From NCBI GenBank assembly GCA_017979445.1, contig CM030706.1:14246967-14310966 (forward strand): 64,000 bases of DNA, written 5' to 3'. The notes under the pieces were generated by a model. It did no database searches and had not been told where the DNA came from. It saw only the letters and a program-made list of their open reading frames with translations. This document shows, one piece after another, positions 11,412 to 23,451 of the stretch (position 1 is the stretch's first letter; every line of letters starts with the position of its first letter). A program made the position numbers and the translations under genes. The DNA comes from Akebia trifoliata. Taxonomy: Eukaryota > Streptophyta > Magnoliopsida > Ranunculales > Lardizabalaceae.

Positions 11412-12529
11412 CGAGTTTCTTTTGTTGCAAACTAGGTGGTCATTGATTTGGTGGTTCGAGTCTATGACTTAAAACTTTGCCTAAATGCTTCTTATGTTTC
11501 ACTTAGCTAGACGAAATTTTTTTGTATTTTCTACATCTTTATTTCCTCCACACTTGAACAAAAAGATATAAAATTATGCAATGAATGGGAAAATAGTTTT
11601 TTAGTATTATTGGCTTTAGAAATATCTATCTTTTGTTTTGATACAAATTCTAGACTTTTCCTCATAGACCAAAAATACAGATTTTTGATGGTTTTAAGAT
11701 TTTTTTTTGAATTTTTAAAATTTTAACATAAAGCTGAAAGACAACAAGTAAATTATTTTTATTTGTAAAGTTATTCAAGTTAGGCAAGGTCAGGACATGA
11801 GTAGGCCAGGCCCGAACACCTTGTAGTCATTGAGGTAAAGGGTTAAACAAATTATGTAGACGTGTTCTCTACTTCTCCTAGATCCTTTAGGCTCATCCTC
11901 AAAGTCGAAAAGGTTCGTATCTGGGAATTTGAGGGGTTGAGGTAAAAGGTGTATACGAAGAGGTGTGATTAGATTAGTAGGCGATATCTGAAAGAAACTC
12001 TTGGTGACTTTTCTATTTTTCTTTTTGTCTTAATTTACTAATGTTACCTTCAACGTCCGTTAAGATTTTCACCAAGTCCAGTTTTCTACCCTTTTTGCAC
12101 ATCAATGCCCTTTTTGGGATTTTCATCGTGTCGGTAGTTTTTTATCTTGTCACAGTTGATGTTTTTACTCAGTCCTTTCAGGTGTTCATTGTACATTTCA
12201 GGCAGTGCTACATTTATTAACATTGTAAAATAAACTGGATATAATAACTTGAGCCCATATGAATTTCCAATGACTCTAGTAGTCTGATGATTCAAGTTGA
12301 GCTAGCAGATTAGAGACTCTACTCTACAGCTACTTTTTAATGAAAATACCTAGTTATTCCCCCAAATTGCCCAGTGTATTCTCTGGCTTGTCTTAGCATA
12401 CTCATTAACTTACCCCATTTCTGGGTGGTCAAAAAATGATCAGGTTCTAAGAGGTTTGACTAAGGAAAATTTTGGTAAAAGGATGGGAAATGAAAAATGG
12501 CCTCTCTCACTTTCAAGTATCGGATCTTT
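11412..12529. other. Decayed region between the plus-strand ORF remnant and Tat integrase
   Basis: No recognisable protein-coding segment. A 69-residue minus-strand frame at 12086-12295 shows no known motif. By position this is the region downstream of the integrase stop in element T, where it meets the 3' end of the convergent plus-strand ORF. Confidence 0.3.
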
Positions 12530-13636
12530 TAAGGGTAATATTTCTTAACTATGTTAGTATTTAGTGGCTCAAGATATACTTTGCCATCCATCTCTGTGAG
12601 GATTAGCACACCTCCTAACATCACCTTCTTAACTATAAATGGACCTTCGTAGTTTGGCTTTAACTTGCCTCTTGAATTTTCTTGAATCGGAAGGATTTTC
12701 TTCAAAACTAGATCATCCGGTTGAAAATATCTCGATCTAACCTTCTTGTTGTATGCTTATGCAATTCATTTATAATACAATTGTCTATGATGTATTGAAA
12801 CAAGTTTCTTTTCCTCAATTAGGTTGAGTTGGTTATACTTTGTTCTAACCTATTCAACTTCTTCCAACTTTGCTTTTATAAGGACTCTGAGAGAAACAAT
12901 TTCTACTTTAACTAGAAAGACTGCCTCCATCTTATAGACGAGTGAGAATGGCATTGTCCCAGTAGAGGTTCTGATCGAGGTTCTGTAAGCATAGAGAGCG
13001 AATGATGACATTTAATGCTAGTCTTTGTAAGTTACCGTCACCTTTTCAATGATCCGCTTGATATTCTTATTAGCTATTTTCATTGCTCTGTTCATCTTCA
13101 GTCTATAAGTCACCAATCTATGGAGATATATCTGAAAAATCTTCATAGAGCTTCTTTATATGTTTGTTCATCATGTTGAAAGCGTTATCTAACACAATGG
13201 CGCTAGGTAGGCCATATCTACAAATAATATTCCACTTTAAGAATCTGATAACCTGTCTTTTCATAACGTTTGTGTAAGACAGGCTTCTACCCACTTAGTG
13301 AAGTAGTCAATAGCAACCAAGATAAATCTGTGAACATTCGATGCTTTAAAATTTATCAGACCAATAAAATCCATGTTTCAAAGCAAGAAAAGCCATGGTG
13401 ACATCATATTGTAGAGTTCATTTGGTGGTGCATTGATCCTATTGACATATATCTAACATAAGTGTCATTTTTTGACGTGCTGAAAACAGTCGCTCTTTAT
13501 TATAGACCAATAATAGCCCATCCTCATTATTTTTCTTGCAGAATGTGTCTATTCATGTGAGGATTGCAGACCCCACCATGGACAACTTCTATGAGATATT
13601 TAGCTTCAACTTCTATTACACTCCAAATCATGACCT
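12530..13636 (-). pseudogene. Integrase fragment of Tat-type retrotransposon T
   Basis: Minus-strand translation, broken by many stops and shifts, gives Tat/Ogre integrase in the right order. A zinc-finger segment with VHGGV.NPHM.RH lies near 13560. The catalytic-core stretch 'VAIDYFTKWVEA' lies near 13300, and a 'RYGLP.AIVLDN' segment near 13200. Then come 'TYKD..MSSFALYAYRTSIRTSTG.MPFSLVY' (about 13040-12940) and the C-terminal GPY/F-like module 'GKLKPNYEGPFIVKKV' (about 12665-12620). The enzyme would insert cDNA into chromosomes, but this copy cannot be functional. The 5' part of the same pol lies at 41346-43821. The two are separated by insertion of Athila element D, whose LTR starts at 13637 immediately after the pentamer GACCT. 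Confidence 0.85.
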
Positions 13637-14110
13637 TGATTAGTGTTTCAAAACATTGATTTATCTGCACTTTTCCTAAGCATTTATCTCGATTTTCGTC
13701 CTTATTTCATTTGATTAGGTAAATAATTGTGTTAAGCCTCAATTTATCACATTACATGTTTTATCATGTTAATGAGGCTTAATTGCACAAAATAAATATA
13801 TTTATTGAAAAATTGATCATGTGTGTTCACTATACAAGTCAATGATTAAATCATCAAGATGAATGCCAAATCAATCAATCAAAAGTGTATTACAATCTAA
13901 AAGACCAATTAAGCTTTCATGCAAAATGGGATATTAGGATATCTCCATATCAATGTGGCATAATCTAAGATCAATGTGGCATAATCCTTTTTGAATCGAA
14001 TGCCTTAAAATTGTTCTCGTGTGCTCCGCACATGAGATTATACACAAGAGTGATGGTGACTATTTTTGAATCCTTTTAGAGCACCTAAGTCTATAAATAG
14101 ATCATTTTAC
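13637..14110 (+). mobile_element. Truncated 5' LTR of Athila element D
   Basis: It matches the beginning of the complete LTR at 40011-41345 over its whole length, starting TGATTAGTG versus TGATCAATG. It contains the same TATA box, CTATAAATAG at 14091-14100. The match stops about 10 bp beyond the TATA box, where 49 bp of Ogre 3'-end sequence begin (14115). The preceding pentamer GACCT (13632-13636) agrees at four of five bases with AACCT (41346-41350), which follows the other LTR. The two are therefore the outer ends of one insertion into the Tat pol gene. Confidence 0.85.
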
Positions 14111-14114
14111 TACA

Positions 14115-14163
14115 GTAGATTTGCCATCTAGTTTGCTTCTACCCTCTGCCAAAGAGGGGCATC
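14115..14163 (+). other. Ogre 3' internal end with polypurine tract, left of LTR A2
   Basis: Forty-nine bases beginning GTAGATTTGCCATC and ending in the purine-rich AAAGAGGGGCATC sit directly before LTR A2. The same 49 bases, with few changes, precede LTR A3 at 27073-27121. A polypurine tract next to an LTR start marks a 3' LTR, so A2 has been the 3' LTR of some Ogre copy. Confidence 0.8.
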
Positions 14164-14749
14164 TGTAGACATCCCATTTTTGCATTCGCCTGACTTGGCG
14201 ATCCGTCACCCGGTTGTTGTGGATTCCTAATGATGAGCGCAAAAGAACTCGAAAACTTGTGAGAAGTCTCCTTTCAATTTTCTCTGTCTTCCAATTTTAT
14301 TTTACTCTTTCTCCTCGATACGCGAAATAGAATTACGCACACTTAGGATCGCTACACCATACACTCAACTTAGCAAGCACGTACACTTAGGCTCGCTACA
14401 CATTTTGACAACTTAGAGACCTCGCTACGCTAGGAAAACATGACTTCGAGACTTAAAAATAATCACGTTGCGATTAAAAGAAACTTCATGCCAAAATTCA
14501 CCCAAATAGACAAAAATCGAAAAAATAATGAAAATACCCCTCATGAATTTCGAACCTCCGAAAAGTCTCGAAAGTACTTCCATTGCACTCATAATAGGAT
14601 TTTGAGTCTAACGGGAACCAAATCAATGAAATAAGAGAAATTTATGAAAAAATCAAAAAATGACCAAAATGCCGCTTGATGTCCAACTTGCACGTAGAAA
14701 CCTTGACGCATAGGAAAACACAACTAAAGAATTTAAAATAATAAAAAGA

Positions 14750-15250
14750 AACTTCAATAAAAACCTCAAATAATTAAAATTAAATTTAAATTTAAATTTA
14801 AATCAAATAAAATTTACAATAAAATAAAAAATTTCAAATTGAAAATAACCATTAAACTAAAATTAGAATTTAATCGACAACTTAAAATTTAAGATAAACT
14901 TGAAATTCAAATTAAAATTCAAAATTAAATCAAAAATAAATTTTAAAATCAAATTAAAGATCAATTAACCAATCCGAATTAAAATTCTATCAAAACCCAA
15001 CTAAAGCCAATCAACAAATTAAAAAATCAAAATTCAGGCTCAATCGACCAATCAATATCCAAATCAAAATTCTAATTAATCAATCAACATGTAAATTAAA
15101 AGCGATCAACCAACCAAAAATAAAATTGACTAATCAACATTCAAATTAAATCAACCAATCAACTTGAAATTAAAATCAAAATCAACCAATCAACGTTCAA
15201 ATTGAAATTAAAATAAACTAGCCAACGAATCAATCCAACCGATAAACTTA
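14750..15250. repeat. A-rich low-complexity block of LTR A2
   Basis: The same AAATTAAAATTCAAATC-type sequence as in the other two family-A LTRs, located upstream of the TATA box. No coding potential. Confidence 0.8.
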
Positions 15251-15446
15251 AACTACAAACCTATGCAATGCGTAGGATCACCTCCTCTAAGAAGCCCAAA
15301 GAAATTAGAAGTAAAATCTCTACTTTCCTAGGTTCGGTCAACAAAGTTAGCAAGAATAAAAAAATCAAATCAAATCAAATAAAAAAAAGAAACAAATAAA
15401 AGAAAGAGAAAAAATAGAGGATAAAAAAAAAATGGAAACATTTTCT

Positions 15447-15455
15447 CTATAAAAG
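15447..15455 (+). promoter_or_regulatory. TATA box of LTR A2
   Basis: CTATAAAAG inside the conserved context TTTCTCTATAAAAGAGCC. The identical site in LTR A3 is at 28403-28411. It lies at the end of the A/G-rich block and just before the CT/CA-rich transcribed leader, the expected place for LTR promoter activity. Confidence 0.6.
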
Positions 15456-16689
15456 AGCCATACGTCCTCCTGAGGGGGAAGGAGAGGCTTTCCTTTGAAA
15501 AAAAAAAAGGGGGCTGACATTGGTTGATTCTTGAAAGACCAAAGAGGAAAGAACTGACATTTTTTGGACAATAACCAACGAAAAAAAGAGAGAAAAGAAA
15601 GAAGAAAGGAGAAAAGAGAGGGACCCTACTGGTTTTCATCTTCTCCAACCGTTACAGCCCATTGATGTACCCTCTTCTTCCCAAAGAAAATCTGTAATCC
15701 CACAGTCCCTTCTTGCCCACTCTTCTTCCCAAAAAACTTGCTACACCATTAGAGGACCCTCTTCAGTCCCACAGCACCTCTAGCAGCCCTCACATACCCA
15801 ACAACACCACCTCCATTAACGACCTCTCTGTCCCATTCAACCATTGCAGCAGCCCCATCATTCACCACCCTCCTCTTGGTTTTTCTTCCCACTTCATCTC
15901 TTCTTCTCACTCACGTTCTCCCCTCTCCAAAACAGCAGCCCAACAGCCCCTCTCTTTGTCATTTTTGAAGCTGTGAACGCCCTCCATTGGCAGTCCCGTT
16001 TTAGTCCAAAGCCAATCCGAAAAACCAGCCCATTCCAACCCCTAAAATAGTCCAAAACCATCCTCCATTAACATCCTTAACAGCTCTCTTGCTGTCCCAA
16101 AAACCAGCAACCTTACCGTCATAAATAAGCATCATTGCAACCTCCTCACAATCACTTTCAACGCCATCTCCTTTCCTTCCTTTCTTCCTCTCAACCTACC
16201 CATCACAGCACCATTACCGCCCCATAACTAGTCTTAAAATTTTTCCTTGCAGCAGCCCCAACCTTGGTTCGAGAACAGCGTCATTACAGCCCCTATAACG
16301 GCCCCCAAACATTCTCATTGAGCACCCCAACATAGCAGCCTAATATTCCTTCTACCTTATTTCTTTGACACCCTCTCTATAGCAATCCGTCACCTCCGTC
16401 ATATCTCTTGATGCCTCGCTTTCGGACAGCAACTACTTCATCACTCTCACACCTTTGAGCAGTGATTAGTCGGATAACTATGAAGGGATCTCACGCAGTC
16501 GAATTCCCGTTGGTGGTAAGTTTGTTTTGCTTATTTTGTTTATTTTATTTTTTTATTTTTTTTTTCATTATTATTCTTCTTCAATCGTCATTTCATGTGG
16601 GGATTTTTCTTCGTGAATGTTAATTCGGGAATTTGCATATTGATTCATTGTTTTGTTCGCACATTGGAAGTTCAAAGCTTTTTTTTTTA

Positions 16690-17450
16690 AAAGAGGTGAG
16701 TCAACTAACTGTTTAGGGGAGTGCATCGAGTGGGACGTTGAGACTTCAAGTGATCAACGAATGAACTAATCGATTTGTGTGCGTTAGAAATTAAAATCGA
16801 TTTTTTTTAATAAAATGGATATTGAGTCGACTCACTGATTTGTGTGCACATATGGGTCTAAAAATGATTTTCTTTTTAATAATGGGTATCGAGTTAACTC
16901 GCTGACTTGTGTGCATTAGGAGTTTAGGATTGACATTTTATTAATTTGCCATGCTAGTTAACTCACTGATTTGTGTGCTCATATCGGTAAAATCGATTTT
17001 CTTTTTAATATTTCCACGTGAGTTAACTCACTGATTTCTATGTACATTGGAATTTTAAAATTGATTTATCAACAAAATAGACATTGAGTTAACTCACTGA
17101 TTTGCACGTGTGCATATAATTTCAAAATCAATTTTTTTAATAATATTGCCACGTGAGTTAACTTACTAATTTCTATGTATATTGGAATTTCAAAATTGAT
17201 TTATCAACAAAATAGACATTGAGTTAACTCACCGATTTGCATGTGTGCATAGGAAACTGAAATCGATTTTTTTGATAAAATTGACATGTGAGCCAATTCA
17301 CTGATTTTTGATGTGCATAGGAATTTCAAAATTGGATTTTTTTTTGATAAAATGGACATGTGAGTTGACTCACTGATTTTGATGGACATTGGGAAGGGAA
17401 AACATATCTTATATTTCAAAACGTTGTCAACGAGTCAACTCGCTGATTTG
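16690..17450. repeat. Palindrome minisatellite of LTR A2
   Basis: About eleven units with GAGTTAACTCACTGATTT or GAGTCGACTCACTGATTT cores separated by AT-rich spacers. Some are directly preceded by CACGTG (for example GCCACGTGAGTTAAC near 17150). It is the same array type as in A1 but with fewer and more diverged units. Confidence 0.85.
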
Positions 17451-18236
17451 TGTGCATGTGACAAAAATGGGTTATTGAAAAGATCATAGATGGCTAATTT
17501 GGGAAATCCAATATTGACAATTCTCTAACTTGAAAAACCTTTTTATAAATTTTAATTGGGAACTCATCATATTTGGAAATTCCTAGTTTGGGAAGTTTAT
17601 TTCTAATTTGGAAAATTCTCATATTTTCATAAATTCCCAATTTAGGAAATTTCAAATTTTTAATTTAGATATTCTATGAGTTACCAAATTAGAAATTTCA
17701 TGTTCATGATTTTCTAATTTAGAAAATTTTTATAAATTCCTATTTTAGTGTATTCGAAAAATATTGGTACATTTGGATTTGTAATAGGAATATCTTGCCA
17801 CGTGAGCCTTGAAGCATGATCTTGAATTTAGGCTTTTTCAAATATTTTCACTTTTGTGCGGAATTCGAGAATTATATGATATTTGGGGAATATTGGCCTT
17901 GGGATTCGTTTAGCACATTTGATATAATTTGATGGTGAAGATGATGATGATTGGACCATTGTCTTGACTTTAGTCTCTATCCGTTGACCGTAGCATATTT
18001 TGGATCGTAGTAGAGATCGATCATCTCAATCGGGCGAGTTCGGTGCCTAACACCTTCCGAAACCTGTAATTTGACCCCTTACCCATTTTCTGATCCGTGG
18101 ACCGACTCGATTCATTTCGGAGTCATTTATGATTCCTAGACCTAAACTAGGTGGCGACTCCTTATTCCCTAAAAGTCCCCAATTTACCAATCGGACCCCT
18201 GTTCACCATTTAGTGAGAAGGGTCGAGGCGATTTCA

Positions 18237-18256
18237 GTGCGACTCCACTAGGGATT
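18237..18256 (+). other. Primer-binding site of Ogre element A
   Basis: Immediately after the LTR end comes GTGCGACTCCACTAGGGAT. It matches the 'TGGCGACTCCxCTGGGGA' theme typical of Ogre/Tat primer-binding sites, thought to pair with a tRNA-Arg. The two or three mismatches fit an old copy. Its presence marks A2 as a 5' LTR. Confidence 0.6.
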
Positions 18257-18623
18257 TTAGGGTCAAACTTGACCCGATCCAAGACTATCCTTAGGTTGAC
18301 CTTTACTCGAGTTAACCCAATTGACTTAATGAGACTATTAGATTAAGTTAGATTTTATCCTTTCTTCCATTGGCTTGTGATTAGATGTAATTAATTATTG
18401 TTTTCATTGTGATTGGTTTGATGATGAGATGTATGTGACTTGTATGATTGGATATCCTCGAAAACGCCCCGGGCGCACTTTGTCCCTACGCACACACTCA
18501 TGAGTATGCATATTCATGTTTTAATCATTACATGTCCCTATAAACCTCGTAGCCGGATCCAAGCTAACCCTGTCCTTCGGGACATGGGGGATGACAGTGA
18601 ACGCTACAACTTCAGTACAGTAC
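18257..18623 (+). other. 5' untranslated leader of Ogre element A, left part
   Basis: Follows the primer-binding site and is interrupted by the solo LTR at 18624. No recognised protein; the 18440-18697 frame runs into the solo LTR and is probably meaningless. The leader resumes at 19860. Confidence 0.55.
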
Positions 18624-19854
18624 TGATGAGACTATCGTTGTTCTTCTCACCGGAGTTAATAATAATCTTAGTTTTACCTTACTTGTGGGGCAAGTAGGGG
18701 ATCGAACCCAAGAGAAAGGAGGAATAGAGCTAAGCTAAGAAGATAAAATTCAAATTAACTAAAAGGAATTAAAACTGTTTTTCTTTGTATTTTTGAACTT
18801 ATAAGAAGATGTAAAATTGCTAGAAAATAAACTAAAGTAAATGAAATTAAAAGCAAGTAAACTTATGAATTAAAACACCATTGGAGGTGGATCTACCTAA
18901 AACATGTTAATGAGCAATTTCTAGTCTCTAGCCTTTTTATAACTCAATCATAAGGGCTTGGTGTTAGCTCCTTAGATCGGAAAGTTTTGCAATTAAAATG
19001 AAATAAAGGAACAAAAACAAAGTAGAATTTCTTGAGAACTTCTTACTACAAATTATCTAATTTAAGCATACTTTATCTTGATCTAATCTAAGCATAAAGT
19101 ATCTATATTAAGAATAAAATGTGCAAGAAACTTAAAGAGAATTCATAAGCATTTTAAATAAAAGAAAGGCATAAAATTAGAAATAACACAAGAACTTGCT
19201 CTAGGCTTTTCCACTCTCCAATGGAGGGGAACTTAGCCTAATGTCATTGCAAGAGAGGGAAGACAAGAGATGAAAGAACTTTTCTTCATTTCATGGAGAA
19301 AATTACAACTTCTTCTTCTTCTACTTCTTACAAGACTAGTTAACCAAAAGAAAATAACTAGAAAATGAAAATACAAAAAATAAGAGAATAGGCAAAGAGC
19401 CTTAGATTAAAGGAGTCTTGGATAAGAGAACCAAGATGGGACCCTTTCTCTAGAAATGAAGGCTCTATTTATAGAGAAAAATGTGTGTAGAAGAGTCTAA
19501 AAGTAGCCTCCACTTTTCTTTGCACAAAAAGACAAAAGAGGAGAATATGAGTTAAGGATTAGGGCATTCCAAAGGATTAGGGCATTCCAAAGTGTTAGGG
19601 CATTCCAAAGTGGGCCCAAATGCTTTTGCCTTGAGATTTTGATTCCAAATTGTTGATTTTCTGCACAAGAAACACACGTAATTAGATTTATCTAGTAAAT
19701 GAATTTATTTATATATAATTAAGCCTAATTAACATGCAACGTGGTGGTTTGAGGCTTATCATGATTATTATCTTAATATAGGGAAATAGGTACAAAAATC
19801 AAGATAAATATCCAGAAAATGTGCGTATAATTGAGTGTTTGGAGACACTCATCA
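18624..19854 (-). mobile_element. Solo LTR of the young Athila family E
   Basis: Nearly identical to the two LTRs of element E (43822-45034 and 53121-54330), in the same orientation. It is flanked by a perfect 5-bp duplication, AGTAC at 18619-18623 and 19855-19859. No internal DNA remains, so it is a solo LTR. It carries the minus-strand TATA box CTCTATAAATAGAG (19463-19476). It has three copies of the 'TTAGGGCATTCCAAAG' unit (about 19556-19612) where the other LTRs have two. It lies in the leader of Ogre element A and is therefore younger than it. Confidence 0.95.
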
Positions 19855-19859
19855 AGTAC

Positions 19860-20493
19860 CTTCGGGTATACCAAACTGGAGCACCACGTACTGCTTGACC
19901 AAGTGAAACTGGGATAGTATATCGATGTTTCGGGCTGAAGTAACCTAAGCTTTGTCCTAACCTAGCCTCAATCATATAGTGAGCTTAGAACCTCGAACTT
20001 AAGTGCGGTCCCATTAGGTCACGACTCGAATCGACCATGAGTGTTCCCGGGTTGCTCCATTTAATCTAATCAAAAGGTAAGTCGGCGAATCGATCCACAC
20101 CGTTCAAATTAAACCCGCAATATTGGTCCGACCCAATTAGTAAAATGCACCAATCAATTTAAACCAATTGGCCCAATTGGCAAATGGATCTAACCGAAGA
20201 ACATCAAACCGGTTAGACCAATTAGTTTTTAGGTTTAAAGATTCAACCTAACTCATACCGAATAGATGCAATGAGGAGGTCAAACTAACTAGTCTGACCC
20301 AAGCTTCAACCCCAACCAGGGGTAGACTCGTAATTAACTTCTTTCACCCTTGTGGTCTTTATAGACTTATAATGCATTTGGACTTAATGTTTACAACCAA
20401 ACTTGGGCTAATTCATGTCAAATTTCTTTTTATCATGTGGTTAAAAATCCAACCTTCCGAGTCAATAGTTGATCCTGATTTACTTCTAATTAG
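19860..20493 (+). other. 5' leader of Ogre element A, right part
   Basis: No clear protein motif. The region lies between the solo LTR and gag, where intact Ogre elements carry ORF1, but I cannot find a convincing ORF1 product. Text such as 'ACCAATTGGCCCAATTGG' near 20160-20190 is locally repetitive. Confidence 0.4.
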
Positions 20494-21707
20494 GTAATAA
20501 TTGCTCCTAGGCGTTCTAAACCAACTGTGCCACTTTGGGTCCGTGAAAAGATTCATCTCGCCAGAGTACCTTTATCAAGCCAAAGTAGTCAATCTTTGCC
20601 ACAAGAAGAAGCAAGTATCATAGATGAAGCAACACTCTATCAGATTTTGCACTCCTTTCAAGCGCAGATTATTGCTTCTGTCCAGACACAAATCGAGGCC
20701 CTGAAGACTGAAAAGAAAAAAGATAAAGTTATAGAACCTCAGGCCGTGTTTGACCTGGTTGAAGATTTTGAAGATGATCAAGTGCCTATTGACCCTATAT
20801 TAGTTCATCGAATAACTCAGGTAGAAACTGCATTGAAGAATATCAAGGACCCTGACGATCTCGCCCTAGGATTAGGGACAATGACATTATTTCCTACAGT
20901 CCGTCTGCCAAAAAAGTTCACAATGCCAGATATGGATAAATTTGATGGGACTGGATGCCCTAGGACTCATTTGAAAATATATGTCAGTATCATGCAGTTT
21001 CCGGGTCTGAGTGAAGAATAGATGGCCCAACTTTTTCAGAGAACCCTTACAGGTCCCGCCTTACGCTGGTTCATGTCACTGGACTCGTCTCGAGTAAGAA
21101 CATGGCACGAATTGATGAAAGAGTTCATTGGTCGATATTCCTTTAACACGGACATTGAACTTACAATAAGAGATCTAGAAACGACTAAGCAGAAGCCCGG
21201 GGAAACCTTCACAGAATTCATTACTCGATGGAGAGCTAAAGCTGCTCAGTTATGGGACCGACCACAAGAAAAAAAGCAAGTTAAGATCATCCTCAGGAAT
21301 CTTACTCCCAATTACGCTAAGTACTTGATGCCTCAATACTTGCTTACCTTTTAATCCCTTCTTGAAGCTGGAAACCAACTCGAGGATGCCTACTCTTCAG
21401 GACTCTTTGGCAACTCGTTTGAGTCAAAATCCAAACACTTTAAACCCAGTGCAAATTCCTTACAAGTGGCCAACACCTCTTTTGCCCTAGCTCCTCAAGC
21501 CACTCAATCCTCACAAGCCAAGCCTAGGAGACAGTTCTCCAATCTCGGGATGTCCCTTAGTGTTGCCTATCAAAAATTGATGAAAAGGGGACTGTTGACA
21601 CCGTTACAACCTAAGCCGTTACCTAACCCTCTACCTCCAAACTTAGACAATGGGCAATTCTTTGAATTCCATCAAATACCCGGTCATGTTCCTGACAGGT
21701 GCATTAC
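20494..21707 (+). pseudogene. gag: gag of Ogre element A (5' part, degraded)
   Basis: Open from a stop at 20491 to a TAG at 21019-21021, then open to a TAA at 21352-21354, then readable to the LTR insertion. The product shows an N-terminal Gln/Glu-rich helical part, the 'LPKKFTMPDMDKFDGTG.P.THL' motif (about 20907-20979), and then the capsid core 'LFQRTLTGPALRWFMSLDSSRVRTW' with 'LETTKQKPGETFTEFITRWR' (21032-21236). After these come 'ILRNLTPNYAKYLM' and a zinc-knuckle-like 'FEFHQIPGHVPDRC' in which the first cysteine is replaced. This is the Ogre/Tat gag capsid, which packages element RNA. Two in-frame stops, and the LTR inserted at 21708, make it a pseudogene. The frame is readable again after the LTR. 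Confidence 0.9.
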
Positions 21708-23451
21708 TATAGACACCCCATTTTTGCACTCGCCTGATTAATCAACTCGTCAACCCGATCGCAATGATTCCCAATGATGGATGTTTATTCCAATGCATTA
21801 TTTTATTACTAGATATGTTTCAAAAATCCGGATGAGGTATCTCGAACTGACGAAACCTTAGAAATCACGTTACGCTAGAAAAGTATGAACCCAAAAGCTT
21901 AGAAATCATCATTTTTTAGACAAAAAGAAGTTTCACGATAAAAATCACTAAAAAATGACCAAATTACCAAAATACCTCTAACATCAAAACAACCCTAGAG
22001 CCTACGTTACGATTAGGAAAACCCATTCAAACACATAAAAATAACAAATCGAAACTAAATAAATCATTTCGCCAATTTTCACAGAATTTGATAAAATTAT
22101 GAAAATGCCCCTCATAAAGTTCATGACCATTTCACACAAAAAATTTTATAAACGACACAAACCAATATTTCCATTGAATTCCTTACGAAAAATCGATTCT
22201 AAAACATCCTAGAACATAAAAAACTGACTTAAAACGGGAAAAATTCTCTCGGGGGTAAAACGGTAATTTCATAATTTTTATAATTAAAAATTTTAAAATT
22301 AATAAATAAAATATTAAATAATTAAAGTGAAACATTAATGAAATTAATTTAAAATTTTGAGCTAAAAAAATCGATCAATCAGGCTCTCAGGCAAAATTGT
22401 TGAGGGTTCGCAAGATATTTCTTTAAGGACCCCTCCATTTGGGGGTCCAAAGAATTAAAGATATAATAGAGGGGGGTTCTCCAAAAAATTAAAGTCAACC
22501 AAGCAAGACTAAAGTCAAGGTATTAAAGTCAATCAAGTAAGACTAAAGTCAAAATTAAAGTCAATTAAGCAAGACTAAATTCAAGATATTAAAGTCAATC
22601 AATTAAGACTAAAGTCAAAATCTTAGAGTCAATCAAATAAGACCAAAAGTCAAAATCCTAATAGAGTTCTAATTAAATAATAACTCTATTTAATAGAGTT
22701 CTAACTAAAATATAACTCTACCTAAAATAATTCTAATTAAAATACAACTCTACCTAAAACAATTCTAATTAAAATACAACTCTAACTAAAAGAATTATAA
22801 TTAAACACTAATTCTATCTAAATCAACCCTTAAAAAAATCTATAAATAGGGGTCCTCACAACCTATTTTCGTATAAAATAATAAACTTTAAGAGAAGTAG
22901 GTCAAAAAGCTTCCCTAACCTCTCATAAACCCTAATTTTGAAGCCCAACTCCTTACCTAACACCCCTACTTCGATTTTAGCTTGAAAAACACCTAGAAGC
23001 CCTTCAAAAACATCCCAAAATCCATATAAAAAATTCGAAGAATCCGGATCTAAGAAAGAGATACCTTGTCTCGGAGATCAGAGATCAGATCCGGAGACAG
23101 AACGAAGCAAGGAGTACGGTACAAGAAGCAGTTTTAGCATATCTGAGGGAATAGAATCGTTACATTCGAAGGTAAAATTTCTTTTATTTATTTATTTTTT
23201 TATCTAGATTTTTTGTTAGCAATGTAGTCTTATTTGGGATAAGTAGAGACCAGCGTTTGTCGGGCGGGCTTGGTGCTTAACACCTTCCAACCCCGTAACG
23301 TGATCCCCGGACCTGTATTTTTCTTTCGTAGATTAGTTTATTTGCCTTTTAAAGTCAGTTTGGTTCCTAGACCGTAATAACTAGGTGGCGACTCCCAAAC
23401 CTCAAGGGTCAAAAACGGATCCGCGCACCCCGCGGATCGAGGGAGCTTTCA
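21708..23451 (+). mobile_element. Solo LTR, Ogre/Tat family B, inserted in gag
   Basis: Begins TATAGACACC (a decayed TGTAGACACC) and ends GGGAGCTTTCA. It is flanked by a perfect ATTAC duplication (21703-21707 and 23452-23456). The gag reading frame continues directly across the duplication site when the LTR is disregarded, which fixes both boundaries. It contains two minisatellites (22485-22810), the conserved 'GGTGCTTAACACCTTCC' block (23271-23287) and 'CTAGGTGGCGACTCCC' near the end. The reversed copy of the same family is at 9886-11411. Confidence 0.95.
22485..22810. repeat. Minisatellites of LTR B (forward copy)
   Basis: About six units of the type AAAGTCAATCAAGTAAGACT (period near 31) are followed by about four units of the type AATTCTAATTAAAATACAACTC (period near 31). 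They correspond to the reversed arrays at 10495-10790. Confidence 0.8.

Larger units (their letters stand above)
14164..18236 (+). mobile_element. Ogre family-A LTR (copy A2), 5' LTR of element A
   Basis: It begins TGTAGACATC and ends GGCGATTTCA, and is closely similar to LTR A3 (27122-31489). I count roughly 14 substitutions in the first 250 bases. A TATA box CTATAAAAG lies at 15447-15455, after the A-rich block, followed by a C-rich leader (15640-16480) and the palindrome array. Immediately after the LTR is an Ogre-type primer-binding site. It is about 295 bp shorter than A3, mostly because A3 has two extra 132-bp repeat units. Confidence 0.9.

Noticed and set aside
15365..15648. Minus-strand Phe-rich frames in LTR A2 (and 28403-28585 in A3, 2010-2288 in A1)
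   Set aside because: Produced by the A/G-rich block around the LTR TATA box. Present in all three LTRs without a conserved protein.
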